The notes under the pieces: model-generated
Told to the model about the DNA's origin: nothing
The model's database searches: none
Seen by the model: only the letters and a program-made list of their open reading frames with translations
Part shown: positions 16,635 to 25,707 of the stretch, one piece after another
Layout: every line of letters starts with the position of its first letter
How positions within the stretch are numbered: the stretch's first letter is position 1
Assembly (NCBI RefSeq): GCF_937921625.1
Contig: NZ_CAKZTI010000057.1
Coordinates: 3,005 to 67,004, forward strand
Reading direction: 5' to 3'
DNA: 64,000 nucleotides
Source of the DNA: an uncultured Campylobacter sp.
GTDB lineage: Bacteria > Campylobacterota > Campylobacteria > Campylobacterales > Campylobacteraceae
Made by a program: the position numbers and the translations under genes

Positions 16635-17660
16635 TTAAAATTTAAATTTTCTAAATTCTATCTTTTCATTAAAAATCGACATCGTGCGCTGAAGATTGTT
16701 TATATCTTTTTGCATCGTTTGCATAAAATAATCTCTCAGCTGCAGATACTCCTCTTTATTTGCCATCAGAATATTTAGTATCTCGACCTCAGCGTTTTCT
16801 TTATAAAGCACAAGCTGATCGTGAAGACCGAAAAAACTAAGGCTACCGTTAAGCAGATGCATATAGGCTTTGGTAGTTAAAATGGAAAAGCAAAAAGTAA
16901 AAATTATCGCCACGCCATTGATCGGCTCTCCCGTCGTATAGCAGCCGAGTAAAAACCAAAGAACAAGAAAGACCTTTATATAAATAGGTATTTTTTGTTT
17001 CCAGCTCCATCTCCAGTCAAAGCTTAAAGCCATAGCGCCGATTGTATTTATCTCGAACGTTTTACGAATCTTATTTTTATTGTAATATAAAATTTTATCG
17101 TTATAAAACACGAAGTATGCGCCGTCTCTATTCATAAAATTTGTTACGAATATTACCAAGACCAAAGGAAGGAGGCGAAACATTTTAATGTTTATGGGAT
17201 TTACGATAGTGGCAAATGCAAGCGCTATTAACAAGCCTACCATAGTAGGAACTATAGAGTATTTCATATAGTCATAATAAGTATGATCTTTGATGATTAG
17301 CGGATTTTTGTCGTAATCTCTGGCTTTGGAATTTTGCTGCAAAGAGTCGCTATCATCCGAGATAAAATTTTGCTGCTCTGCGTTGTTTTCACAGGCAGAA
17401 TTCTGCTCCGCTTTGGCCTCTAAATTTAAAGCATCATTAGCAGAATTTGGAGCTTTGGAATTCAAAGATTCCAAATTCGGAGGTTCAGAATTCCGGGCTT
17501 CAAAATTCGAAACTTCAAAATTTGAGACTTCAGAATTCTGGATTTCAGAATTTGGGGCTTTAGAATTTTTGCCGTTAGAATTTTGCTCCAAGCTCCGCTT
17601 CGGCTCTTGATGTCGCTTTTGTAGTAACCTTTTTAATTCCTCAAGCCTGCTTTGATCCAT
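16635..17660 (-). CDS. membrane protein with repetitive N-terminus, copy A
   Basis: A 341-residue protein in three parts. A charged coiled start (MDQSRLEELKRLLQKRHQEP) is followed by a disordered stretch at ~25-110 of pentapeptides with the pattern N-(S/F)-E-x-x. The C-terminal part has several hydrophobic helices (~130-270) and a soluble end. The junction motif NSKARDYDKNPLIIK comes just before the first helix. No family recognised. The same N-terminus appears in the protein at 27394 (opposite strand), with one pentapeptide fewer here; the membrane parts differ. It lies just downstream of uvrA on the same strand. The repeats at DNA level are 15-bp steps, each with an RAATTY hexamer. Confidence 0.7.
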   Translation of the reverse strand: MDQSRLEELKRLLQKRHQEPKRSLEQNSNGKNSKAPNSEIQNSEVSNFEVSNFEARNSEPPNLESLNSKAPNSANDALNLEAKAEQNSACENNAEQQNFISDDSDSLQQNSKARDYDKNPLIIKDHTYYDYMKYSIVPTMVGLLIALAFATIVNPINIKMFRLLPLVLVIFVTNFMNRDGAYFVFYNDKILYYNKNKIRKTFEINTIGAMALSFDWRWSWKQKIPIYIKVFLVLWFLLGCYTTGEPINGVAIIFTFCFSILTTKAYMHLLNGSLSFFGLHDQLVLYKENAEVEILNILMANKEEYLQLRDYFMQTMQKDINNLQRTMSIFNEKIEFRKFKF

Positions 17661-17683
17661 TCTTGCCCTCCGGATAAGGCGTT

Positions 17684-20530
17684 TTAACCTCGCTTATTTT
17701 TCCTCGCGCTCTTCATCGCCGTTAGCTCCTGCGCCAAAAATTCCCCCGTGTAGCTACCTGTCTTTTTAAAATCTTTCGCGAGCTTTTCTGGGGTGCCGCA
17801 AGCGACGATCTGTCCGCCGCCCTCGCCGCCTTCGGGCCCCATGTCGATGATATAATCGCAGTTTTTGATGACGTCCAGATTGTGCTCGATCACAAAGACG
17901 GAATTTCCCAGATCGACCAGATGATGCAGCACCGCTACCAGGCGATCTACGTCTGCAAAATGAAGCCCAGTCGTGGGCTCGTCTAGGATATAGAGCGTAT
18001 TGCCCGTATCGGTGCGGCTTAGCTCCTTGGCGAGCTTGACGCGCTGTGCCTCGCCGCCGCTAAGCGTCGTGGCGGGCTGTCCGAGCGAAACGTAGCCGAG
18101 CCCGACGTCCGCGAGCGTTTTTAGCTTTTGATAAATTTTAGGCACTGCTTTAAAAAACTCGAGCGCCTCGTCGATACTCATCGCCAAAACGTCGGCTATG
18201 CTTTTGTTTTTGTATAAAATTTCAAGCGTCTGCGCGTTGTATCTCGTACCGTGACATACGTCGCAAACGACGCTGATATCGGGCAGGAAGTGCATCTCGA
18301 TCGTGATCTCGCCCTCGCCCGCGCATTTTTCGCAGCGCCCGCCCTTGACGTTGAAGCTGAAGCGGCCGATCTTGTATCCGCGCAGCTGCGCTTCCTTCGT
18401 CGCGGCAAAAAGCGCGCGGATCTCGTCCATCACCCCCGTGTAGGTCGCGGGGTTGCTGCGCGGGGTGCGTCCGATCGGGGTTTGATCCAGATAGATCGCT
18501 TTATCCAGGCTCTCAAGCCCGGAAATTTTAGCGCCCTTTACCGCGTGCACTTTTCTGGCGCGATTTAGCTCCTCAAGCGCGGTAGGCAGTATGGTTTGCA
18601 GCACCAAGGAGCTCTTGCCGCTGCCGCTAACACCCGTGATGCCGACTAAATTTCGCAGCGGAAATTTTGCGCAAAGGCCGTGGATATTATTGATATTTAC
18701 GTTTTTGATGCTAAGCCAAAGCTCCTGCTTGCGGTGCTTTTGGTAGTTTATCTCCTTTTGGTTATTCAGATACAGCGCGGTTTGCGTATTGCTTTTAAGC
18801 AGATGCGCGACGTCCCCAGCAAATACGACCTCGCCGCCTAGATTACCCGCTCCTGGGCCGATATCCACGACAAAATCCGCCGCCTCGATCGTCTTTTTAT
18901 CGTGCTCGACGACGATTACGGAATTTCCCTTTTCCTGCAAGCTTCGCAATGTCTTGATGAGCTTTTGCGTATCGCGCTCGTGAAGCCCGATACTAGGCTC
19001 ATCAAGCACGTACATCACGCCGCTAAGACCGGAGCCGATCTGGCTTGCGATACGGATACGCTGCGCTTCGCCGCCGCTGATGGTGCGCGCATCGCGCCCC
19101 AGCGTGAGGTATCCAAGCCCCACATCCTTTAAGAAAAACAGCCTCTCGTTGATCTCTTTTAGGATCGGCGCAGCGATCTGCGCGTCCTTTTCGCTTAAAT
19201 TTGAAAACCGCTTTTCGTCGCTGAAAAATTCCACGCAGTCTGCGATACTCATATTTATCACGTCGCCGATGCCCTTATCTGCGACCTTTACGGCTAGGCT
19301 TTCGGGGCGTAGGCGCAACCCGCCGCAGTCTGGGCAGATTTTTTCGCTCATATAATCGTCCAGATCGCTTTCGTTTTTGAGCAGATCGTAGGCGTATTTG
19401 ATCGCGCCCTCAAATTTACGCACGAGCTTGTGTTTTTTCCAGTAAAAATCGATCTCTTTGACGCTGCCGTAGAGAATCAGCTTTTTTTGCTCCTCGCTTA
19501 AGTTTGCATACGGGATTTTAACGTTTATGCCGTTTGCCTCGCAAAACCCGAGCAGAAATTTATAGTAATAACTCTTGTTAAATCCCGACATCACCTTGAT
19601 CGCGCCGCCCTCGATCGAGGCATTTTCGTTGATGATTTTGCCCAGATCGAGGCTAAATTTTATCCCTAGCCCGTCGCAGCTCTCGCACGCGCCCTTTGGG
19701 GAGTTGAAACTAAACGCGAGCGGCTCGAGCGGCTTGAATGAAATTTTACAATCAAAGCACGCCATATGCTCGCTGTAGTGGATCAGGCTCTGCGCAAGCC
19801 CAAGCTCGGCGGCGTTTGCGATCTCCACCTCAAGCTCGCCGAAGCTGAGCTTGAGCGCCTTTTCGACGTCGCTTGCGATGCGAATGGAATTTTCCTCGTC
19901 GATGGTCGTGCGGTCGATGATGACCTTGATCGAGTGCTTTTTCGTCTTGCTTAGCTCGATCTCCTCGTCTAGTCGCACCAGCACGCCGTCGATCTGAGCG
20001 CGCACGTAGCCCTGCTCGCGCAAGCTTTGCAACATATCGGCAAAGCTGCCCTTTTTCTCGCGCACCAAGGGCGCGCCCAAGATCACCTTTGCACCGCGCG
20101 GCAGCTTCATAATCTCGGCGATGATGTCGCTGGAGCTCATCTTTGAGATCGGCTTGCCGCATTTGTGGCAGTGCTGCACCCCCACGCGCGCATATAAGAG
20201 GCGCAGATAGTCGTAAATTTCAGTGATCGTGCCGACCGTCGAGCGCGGGTTTTTCGACGTCGTTTTTTGATCGATCGCGATCGCAGGCGTCAGACCGTCG
20301 ATCTTATCGACGTCAGGCTTGCCTACGCGATCTAAAAACTGCCTCGCGTAGCTGCTTAGGCTCTCGACGTATCTGCGCTGCCCCTCGGCATACAGCGTAT
20401 CAAACGCCAGCGTGCTCTTGCCGCTGCCGCTAAGACCGGTAAAAACGACGAGTTTGTCCTTTGGAATTTGCAAATTTATATTTTTCAGATTGTGCTCGCG
20501 CGCGCCCGTGATGGTGATGAGATCGTTCAT
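17684..20530 (-). CDS. uvrA: excinuclease ABC subunit A (UvrA)
   Basis: A 948-residue ABC-type ATPase that, with UvrB, scans DNA for bulky lesions in nucleotide excision repair. Two ATP sites are visible: Walker A GLSGSGKST near the start and GVSGSGKSS in the second half. ABC signatures ISGGEAQRIRIAS and LSGGEAQRVKLAK each lie upstream of a Walker B. The zinc modules are CHKCGKPI-type and CEKCAGEGE...CDVC. The start at 20530 (MNDLITITGAREHNLKNI) is chosen because an AAGGGCG ribosome site precedes it; the longer frame from 20572 adds a non-homologous leader. Confidence 0.96.
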   Translation of the reverse strand: MNDLITITGAREHNLKNINLQIPKDKLVVFTGLSGSGKSTLAFDTLYAEGQRRYVESLSSYARQFLDRVGKPDVDKIDGLTPAIAIDQKTTSKNPRSTVGTITEIYDYLRLLYARVGVQHCHKCGKPISKMSSSDIIAEIMKLPRGAKVILGAPLVREKKGSFADMLQSLREQGYVRAQIDGVLVRLDEEIELSKTKKHSIKVIIDRTTIDEENSIRIASDVEKALKLSFGELEVEIANAAELGLAQSLIHYSEHMACFDCKISFKPLEPLAFSFNSPKGACESCDGLGIKFSLDLGKIINENASIEGGAIKVMSGFNKSYYYKFLLGFCEANGINVKIPYANLSEEQKKLILYGSVKEIDFYWKKHKLVRKFEGAIKYAYDLLKNESDLDDYMSEKICPDCGGLRLRPESLAVKVADKGIGDVINMSIADCVEFFSDEKRFSNLSEKDAQIAAPILKEINERLFFLKDVGLGYLTLGRDARTISGGEAQRIRIASQIGSGLSGVMYVLDEPSIGLHERDTQKLIKTLRSLQEKGNSVIVVEHDKKTIEAADFVVDIGPGAGNLGGEVVFAGDVAHLLKSNTQTALYLNNQKEINYQKHRKQELWLSIKNVNINNIHGLCAKFPLRNLVGITGVSGSGKSSLVLQTILPTALEELNRARKVHAVKGAKISGLESLDKAIYLDQTPIGRTPRSNPATYTGVMDEIRALFAATKEAQLRGYKIGRFSFNVKGGRCEKCAGEGEITIEMHFLPDISVVCDVCHGTRYNAQTLEILYKNKSIADVLAMSIDEALEFFKAVPKIYQKLKTLADVGLGYVSLGQPATTLSGGEAQRVKLAKELSRTDTGNTLYILDEPTTGLHFADVDRLVAVLHHLVDLGNSVFVIEHNLDVIKNCDYIIDMGPEGGEGGGQIVACGTPEKLAKDFKKTGSYTGEFLAQELTAMKSARKNKRG

Positions 20531-20560
20531 TTTCGCCCTTTTGTGCCAAATTAATCTTAC

Positions 20561-20566
20561 ATTATA
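20561..20566 (-). promoter_or_regulatory. -10 box for uvrA
   Basis: Reads TATAAT on the minus strand, ~31 bases before the chosen uvrA ATG, in the short region between the divergent uvrA and phosphorylase-like genes. Confidence 0.55.
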
Positions 20567-20605
20567 GCTCAAATTGTTAAAATTGCGCTTTTGGAAGGGG
20601 CGGCG

Positions 20606-21790
20606 ATGATACTAATCTGCACGGCTTTGCGCTGCGAAGCCCAAGCGATAATCGAGAGTTTTAAACTTACTCGCGGCGGCGATCTATTCGCAGGCGAGCA
20701 GATGCTTCTATACATCTGCGGCGTGAGGTTTGGGGCTAAATTTGAAGCGGGCGTTGCAGGCGGTATAAAAACAGAATTTAAGAGCAAACCCGGCGCAGAA
20801 TTTGTTTGCAGTGCCGATACAGGTGCGGAATTTGGGCGCGAGCTCCGTGAGGATCGGCGCGGCGCGGACGCAAAATTTAAGTATCGTTTGGACGCGGGCG
20901 CGCTCTGCGGCGTCGATGCAGAAGCTGGCTTTGCGCAAAATGCGGCTGAAAATTTTAAAATTTTAAATTTTGATTCCGCGCAGAATTCAGAGCGCTTCGG
21001 TGAAATTTTACTTTCGCGGCGCGTGGACTTTGCGCTAAACATAGGCGTCTGCGGCTGCGAGGATACAAATGTGCAAATCAGCGAGGCGTTTTACTTTGAC
21101 GGCACGGCAGTGCAGGAATTTTGCGGCGAGGACGGATCGGAGCTTTACAGCTCGCGGGCGATGGGGCACAGCGCGCAGGCTCTAAAATTTCAAAACGTTT
21201 GCGAGCAGAAATTCCACGATATGGGCTCGTTGGAATTTTACGGCGCGAGTTTGGACGGCAAGCTGCGGGCAAATTTAATCTGCGTGAGCGAGCCTAAAAT
21301 TTTAAACGCGGCGGAGCAGGCGAGCGCAGCAAATATCGCAGCGATCGAAGTATGCGGCGAGATAAACGCACAAGCCGTAACGCAAGGAATGAACGATGCA
21401 GCAGATACAAAAAATTTCACGCACGACGCGGTGCGGGCCGCAACACAAAGCGCGACGCAGGTCGAGGCGCAAAATTTAGCGAGCGTAAAACTCTCACAAA
21501 TCGCGGTAGGCGGGCACAGCGTCTCGATGAATACCGCAGCACGAGCAGCACAAAATGCGCCGTGCACGGCAAAAGGCGCTACCCGCGAGCGTGCAAATCG
21601 CGGTATCAGGCTTTACGATATGGAGAGCGCGCTTTTCGTGGGTGCTTGCGAGCGCGCGGGCGTGCCGTGGGCGATGATGAAGATCGTAAGCGATAATCTG
21701 CGCGACGAGCGGCTTTGTAAAAGCTTCGTCTATGAGCTCGTAAAGGCGCGCCTGCCGCAAATCCGCGCCGCAATAAAGAGCAAAATTTAA
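20606..21790 (+). CDS. nucleoside-phosphorylase-like protein with large low-complexity insertions
   Basis: A 394-residue protein built on the ~230-residue MTA/SAH-nucleosidase / purine phosphorylase fold. Fold landmarks survive in order: opening MILICTALRCEAQAI, LYICGVRFGA, VDFALNIGVCG, then RLYDMESALFVGACERAGVPWAMMKIVSDN near the end. Between them lie unrelated Ala/Glu/Asn/Gln-rich stretches at ~46-140, ~175-240 and ~260-330, which double the usual length. Some carry RAATTY-type DNA. A related protein next to an SPL-like gene is known in other Campylobacterota. The start ATG at 20606 has a GGAAGGGG site; a TTG upstream sits on that site. Activity after such insertions is uncertain. Confidence 0.7.
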   Translation: MILICTALRCEAQAIIESFKLTRGGDLFAGEQMLLYICGVRFGAKFEAGVAGGIKTEFKSKPGAEFVCSADTGAEFGRELREDRRGADAKFKYRLDAGALCGVDAEAGFAQNAAENFKILNFDSAQNSERFGEILLSRRVDFALNIGVCGCEDTNVQISEAFYFDGTAVQEFCGEDGSELYSSRAMGHSAQALKFQNVCEQKFHDMGSLEFYGASLDGKLRANLICVSEPKILNAAEQASAANIAAIEVCGEINAQAVTQGMNDAADTKNFTHDAVRAATQSATQVEAQNLASVKLSQIAVGGHSVSMNTAARAAQNAPCTAKGATRERANRGIRLYDMESALFVGACERAGVPWAMMKIVSDNLRDERLCKSFVYELVKARLPQIRAAIKSKI

Positions 21791-21802
21791 CCACGAGAGC
21801 GT

Positions 21803-21898
21803 ATGCAAAAAACCGAGCCGAGAGATGAAATTTTGGCTTCATACGCCAAATACGACGCGGAATTTGAAGGTATTGCGGAGGCGCAGGAGAAACGATGA
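21803..21898 (+). CDS. 31-residue small ORF coupled to the next membrane protein gene
   Basis: A short frame with ATG at 21803 and stop TGA at 21896-21898, overlapping the start of the next gene as ATGA. It encodes a charged helical peptide beginning MQKTEPRDEILASYAKYDAE. The coupling, the tight spacing after the phosphorylase-like gene (12 bases) and a GAGAGC purine site upstream make translation plausible. It is too short for family assignment. Confidence 0.45.
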   Translation: MQKTEPRDEILASYAKYDAEFEGIAEAQEKR

Positions 21899-22368
21899 AA
21901 ATAAAAGACTCTTATCTGTATTTTGCCCTCTTGGCGTGCGCATGCATCGCGGCTTGCGCGTATGCCGCGGCGGATATGTTCGCGGATCCGCCCTTGTTGG
22001 TCTTTTTAGCTCTTTTGCTAGTATTTTTCTGTATCGGGCTATGGCTAAAAGACGCCCTAATAGGCGTGCGCTACCTATTTTACTGCGTCTGCGTGCAGCT
22101 ACTTTTTGCAGCGGCCATATTCGCCATTCATAAATTCCCCGCCATGGCGCAGTTTGTGCGCAGTGCTGAGATAGGCGTCGGCGGCGTGCCGCTAGGTATC
22201 GCTCTGCTCGTGCTGCCCGCGTTTTTCTGCGCCCTGCCGTATTACTACCGAACGGGCGTCAAAAAAATCCCGCAAAAGCTCATACTCGGCGGAATTTTGA
22301 TCCTAAACGTCGCTATTACGCTAGCTTACGCCTTCTATTTCGAGCGACTATTCTGCGGCGCGATCTGA
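21895..22368 (+). CDS. four-helix hypothetical membrane protein
   Basis: A 157-residue very hydrophobic protein with about four to five membrane helices (~9-28, ~32-48, ~57-78, ~95-118, ~128-150). A short charged loop lies before the last helix (YYRTGVKKIPQK). No family recognised. It follows a 31-residue frame with ATGA overlap and has the ribosome site GCAGGAG. Neighbours are the phosphorylase-like and SPL-like genes, with no functional link visible. Confidence 0.65.
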   Translation: MKIKDSYLYFALLACACIAACAYAAADMFADPPLLVFLALLLVFFCIGLWLKDALIGVRYLFYCVCVQLLFAAAIFAIHKFPAMAQFVRSAEIGVGGVPLGIALLVLPAFFCALPYYYRTGVKKIPQKLILGGILILNVAITLAYAFYFERLFCGAI

Positions 22369-22407
22369 AATTTCAACGATTTTCAGTGACGGCGCGCGAA
22401 ATTTAAG

Positions 22408-22413
22408 TATAAT
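22408..22413 (+). promoter_or_regulatory. -10 box for the SPL-like gene
   Basis: AAGTATAATT about 29 bases before the ATG at 22442, with the AGCGGAGC ribosome site between. Confidence 0.5.
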
Positions 22414-22441
22414 TTGCAAAATTTAAACGAAGCGGAGCAAG

Positions 22442-23701
22442 ATGACGGAGGCGAAAAAGGAGCTAGGCACGCAGTTTGGCGTGAATCTGAGCGAGCGATC
22501 AAGCGCGTTTTTGGGCGCGCTATTTGAGAAATTTCACTTTTCATTTCAGCAAAAAAAGCAGCTTGCGGAGTTTGCGAGCGATTTTGAGGCGTGGGGCGAG
22601 ACGCCCGTTTATGAGCTACTTGCGAGCGAGCGGTGCGAGCTAAATTTTAATAAAGCAGGGAAAGTCCCAAACGGCGAGCAAATTTTTAATTTCGTGCGCG
22701 AGGCTTGGCTTGAGCTAAAGTCGCGCCCGCACTCGTATGCAAGCTTCAAAAGCGATTACACGCCAAAAAAATTTGAAATTTCATCCTTTCGCGCGGACCG
22801 CATCGCTTTGGGGCGCTGTCCGGTGGCGAGCGAAAACACGCGCTGCTGCAATCTGCTGACGCTCGATGCGGTCAATTCGTGCGGCTTTGACTGCTCGTAT
22901 TGCGCGATCGGCTCCTTTTACAAGCACGGGAAAATCGGCTTTGACGAGAATTTTGCGGCAAATTTAGCGCGGCTGCGGCTCGATCCCGCGCGCAGCTACC
23001 ACATCGGCACGGGTCAGAGCTCCGACTCGCTTATGTGGGGCGATCGCTTCGGCATTTTAAGCGCATTATGCGATTTTGCGGCGCGGCATGAAAACGTGAT
23101 TTTGGAGCTTAAAAGTAAGTCGAACAATATTAAGTTTTTCCTGCAGCGCGAGATCCCGCGCAACCTCATCGTCACCTTTTCGCTAAATACGCCCGCGATC
23201 ATTGCAAACGAGGAGCATCTAAGCGCAAGCCTGGATGCGCGGCTGGCGGCAGCCGAAGCGCTCGCGGCGCGCGGCATTTTGGTGGGCTTTCACCTTCACC
23301 CGATGGTTTGGTACGAGGGGTGGCGGAGTGATTACGGCGCGCTTTTTGAGCGGCTACTGCGCAGCTTTGATCCAAGCGGCGTCGCGATGATTTCGCTCGG
23401 CACGCTTACCTTCATCAAGCCCGTCGTCAAGAAGCTGCGCTCTCGCGGGCTGCGGAGCAAAATTCTGCAGATGCCCCTTGCGGACGCGAACGGCAAGCTG
23501 TCCTACCCGCTGCAGATCAAGCGCGAGCTTTTTAAATTTGCCGCGGACGCGCTTTCACCGTGGCGCGAGCGGGTGTTTTTCTACCTCTGTATGGAGGATG
23601 CGAGCCTATGGCACGAGGTTTTGGGCTGCGAGTACGAAAGCAACGACGCGTTTGAGGAGGCGATGAAGGCGGCGTATTTCGCAAAGATACGGCAGCCTTA
23701 G
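22442..23701 (+). CDS. spore photoproduct lyase-like radical SAM protein
   Basis: A 419-residue radical SAM protein with the cluster CGFDCSYC (~residue 143-150), preceded by CCNLLTLDAVNSC. SPL-family landmarks follow: HIGTGQSSDSLMWG, ELKSKSNNIKFFL, TFSLNTPAIIANEEH and GFHLHPMVWYEGW. True SPL repairs thymine dimers in spores. Campylobacter does not sporulate, so this belongs to the SPL-like branch, whose substrate is unknown. Proximity to uvrA may hint at DNA repair. Well-formed ribosome site GCGGAGC before the ATG. Confidence 0.82.
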   Translation: MTEAKKELGTQFGVNLSERSSAFLGALFEKFHFSFQQKKQLAEFASDFEAWGETPVYELLASERCELNFNKAGKVPNGEQIFNFVREAWLELKSRPHSYASFKSDYTPKKFEISSFRADRIALGRCPVASENTRCCNLLTLDAVNSCGFDCSYCAIGSFYKHGKIGFDENFAANLARLRLDPARSYHIGTGQSSDSLMWGDRFGILSALCDFAARHENVILELKSKSNNIKFFLQREIPRNLIVTFSLNTPAIIANEEHLSASLDARLAAAEALAARGILVGFHLHPMVWYEGWRSDYGALFERLLRSFDPSGVAMISLGTLTFIKPVVKKLRSRGLRSKILQMPLADANGKLSYPLQIKRELFKFAADALSPWRERVFFYLCMEDASLWHEVLGCEYESNDAFEEAMKAAYFAKIRQP

Positions 23702-24043
23702 ATGCGGCTGTTTGCCGCAGACGTCGCGGCCTATGCCGGCTCGCATGCGGCGACGAGAATACGGCGCGAAATTTAGCGGCATGCCCGGCTTTATAAAATT
23801 GAATTTTATAAATCGTGCGGGCGGGCACAGCGAGCGTCGATGAAATTTTACAAAGCGGCGGCGCAGCAAGAAGTCTGCGGGTTAAATTTAAAATTTTACC
23901 CAGCGCAGGTCGCGGCGCGGACTGTTTCAACCGCGCAAATTTAGCGGCAAATACAGCGCGTCATGTAAATTTAGCGTAGGGAAATTTACTCGGCGCGCTA
24001 AATTTAACGCGCCGAAGCGGCATTAAAATTTAAAGGAGAAAAG
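23702..24043. other. gap of ~340 bases with a near-perfect palindrome
   Basis: No gene. At 23790-23812 the word TTTATAAAATT is followed, after one base, by its exact reverse complement; the flanks GCCCG and CGGGC lengthen the stem. The rest carries several GAAATTT/AAATTTA words. The palindrome may serve as a terminator for the SPL-like gene, or be a dispersed repeat. Confidence 0.5.
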
Positions 24044-24712
24044 ATGAAAGCATTGATCACGGGCGCAAGCGGCGGTATCGGCAGCGCGGTTGCGGAGCTT
24101 CTGCGACAAAACGGCTATGAAATTTTAACGCTGGCCTCGCGCTTTGAGGATACGGACGCGCTAGCGAAGGAGTGCCGCGCGCTGGCTGCGGCGCAAGGTA
24201 TTGACGCGCTGATTTTATGCGCGGGTACGGCGAAATTTGCGCCGCTTGAGGCGATGAGCGAGAGTGAAATTTTAAAAATTTTAAACGTAAATCTTGCCGC
24301 AAACATCATCATCACGCGGGCGCTTTTGCCGAATTTAAAGCGCAACCGCGCCCATATCATCGGCATTAGCTCGATCGAGGCGCTGCGATCTAGCCGCTTT
24401 AGCGCGGTTTATAGCGCGAGCAAGGCGGGGCTGCGGGCGTTTCTGCTCTGCCTTTTCGAGGAGGCGCGCAAGCAGATCAGAGTAAGCTGCATCAACCCCG
24501 ATGTCACCAAAACGCCGTTTTACGAGGATTTGAGCTTCGAGCCTACAGATGATGAGGCTAGCTTCGTGGATGCGGGGGAGATCGCAAATTTTACGCTGCA
24601 AATTCTGCGCACGAAGTCTAACGTGAGCGAGTTTACGATCCGCCCGCAAATCGTAAATCTGCGGAAAAAATCAAAATTTAATCGCGAAGGAGGCGAGCTT
24701 GAAAATCGGTAA
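24044..24712 (+). CDS. short-chain dehydrogenase/reductase (SDR)
   Basis: A 222-residue classical SDR. The NAD(P)-binding turn TGASGGIG is at residues ~7-14, the structural CAGTA near 66, NVNLAAN near 92, the catalytic Ser in GISS, and Tyr/Lys in YSASKAG near 135. The C-terminus is shorter than average. Substrate cannot be told. Ribosome site AAAGGAG. Its stop overlaps the start of the first of three tandem small membrane proteins by 14 bases. Confidence 0.85.
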   Translation: MKALITGASGGIGSAVAELLRQNGYEILTLASRFEDTDALAKECRALAAAQGIDALILCAGTAKFAPLEAMSESEILKILNVNLAANIIITRALLPNLKRNRAHIIGISSIEALRSSRFSAVYSASKAGLRAFLLCLFEEARKQIRVSCINPDVTKTPFYEDLSFEPTDDEASFVDAGEIANFTLQILRTKSNVSEFTIRPQIVNLRKKSKFNREGGELENR

Positions 24713-25181
24713 AAGTCATGTTTTTGTGTTAGTTTTGGCGCTTATTATTATTTATGCCGCGTTTGTAAGCGGTAGCGGCGGGTATTGTAGCGCGAGAGAA
24801 TTTTTTTCAGGCAGGCATGATGAGGAGGATGATGCCTGCATCGCTAAGCTGATAAAACGAGCGGACGCGGGTAATATATATGCGGCAAATCGGCTAAGAT
24901 ATCCGCAAGAGGCGTATATCAAGCGCACATGCAAAAAGGAAGTGGAGAGCTTGGGTGAGCGCGAAAGATATTATTTTGAGCTCTACATCCAAAATCGCTG
25001 CGAAGCTTGGGGCTTTGAAACGCCCAAATCAAAGGGCGGCGAAGCAAATACGACGAGCGGCGATACGAACGCAATGGACGACGGAAATTTAACGCGCGAA
25101 GGTGCGAATACAGTCCGCAATGAAACAGGCGTAATCAAACGCGATATAAATTCTGCGGGAGGGTCAAATGTCGGGCGATAA
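24699..25181 (+). CDS. Cys-containing membrane-anchored protein, tandem copy 1
   Basis: A 160-residue protein starting at TTG (GGAGGCG site) with an N-terminal membrane helix at ~8-27 and an exported part. The core has EEDDACIAKLIKRAD, NRLRYPQEAYIKRTC and SLGERERYYFE, with four conserved Cys that could form two disulfides. The tail (from ~105) is low-complexity Asn/Thr/Ser/Gly. No family recognised. Two further copies follow. It overlaps the SDR gene and copy 2 by 14 bases each. Confidence 0.65.
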   Translation: MKIGKSHVFVLVLALIIIYAAFVSGSGGYCSAREFFSGRHDEEDDACIAKLIKRADAGNIYAANRLRYPQEAYIKRTCKKEVESLGERERYYFELYIQNRCEAWGFETPKSKGGEANTTSGDTNAMDDGNLTREGANTVRNETGVIKRDINSAGGSNVGR

Positions 25182-25707
25182 AGCGAAATTGAAAGCCAGT
25201 AAAAGTCAAATTTTTTTGCTAATTGTAGGAGTTATTATTCTGTGCGCCCTATATATAAAAATCAGCGGCTCGTGTTGCAATGTAAGAGAGGTATTTTTGG
25301 GCTATGGCGAAGAAGACGATGCTTGCATCGCTAAGTTAGTAAAGCAAGCGGATGCCGACGATATACTAGCGGCAAACAGACTAAGGTATCCGCATGAGTC
25401 GTATATTAAGCGAGTGTGCGAAAAAGGGGTGGAAAGTTTAGGCGAGCGCGAGAGATATTATTTCCAAGATTTTCGAGGAGATCGCTGTGAGAATTTTGGC
25501 TTTAAAACGCCCAAATCAAAGGGCGGAAAAGCAGGTACGATGAGCGGCGGCGGTAATTTAGCGCGAGGCGATACGAACGCAACGAGCGGCGAGGGAAATT
25601 TAACGCGCGCCGAGGCAAACAACGGCGAAGCCGATACTGTGGGCAGCGATGCGAGCTCGATAAAGCGCGAAGAAAATTCTACGGAAGAGCAAAATGCTGG
25701 GCAATAA
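25168..25707 (+). CDS. Cys-containing membrane-anchored protein, tandem copy 2
   Basis: A 179-residue paralogue of copy 1 with the same helix, Cys pattern and acidic EEDDACIAKL core, and a longer low-complexity tail (GGGNLARGDTNATSG). It begins with ATG TCG GGC GAT AAA, seven codons ahead of a TTG (25189) that aligns with the start of copy 1, so the N-terminus has been extended by the duplication junction. It ends with ATGCTGGGCAATAA, a close match to the start of the gene at 26298. That shows where the duplicated unit was cut. Confidence 0.65.
   Translation: MSGDKAKLKASKSQIFLLIVGVIILCALYIKISGSCCNVREVFLGYGEEDDACIAKLVKQADADDILAANRLRYPHESYIKRVCEKGVESLGERERYYFQDFRGDRCENFGFKTPKSKGGKAGTMSGGGNLARGDTNATSGEGNLTRAEANNGEADTVGSDASSIKREENSTEEQNAGQ

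Noticed and set aside
20569..21042. 157-codon minus-strand frame
   Set aside because: Antisense to the phosphorylase-like gene, Ser/Ala/Pro-rich composition typical of a shadow frame.
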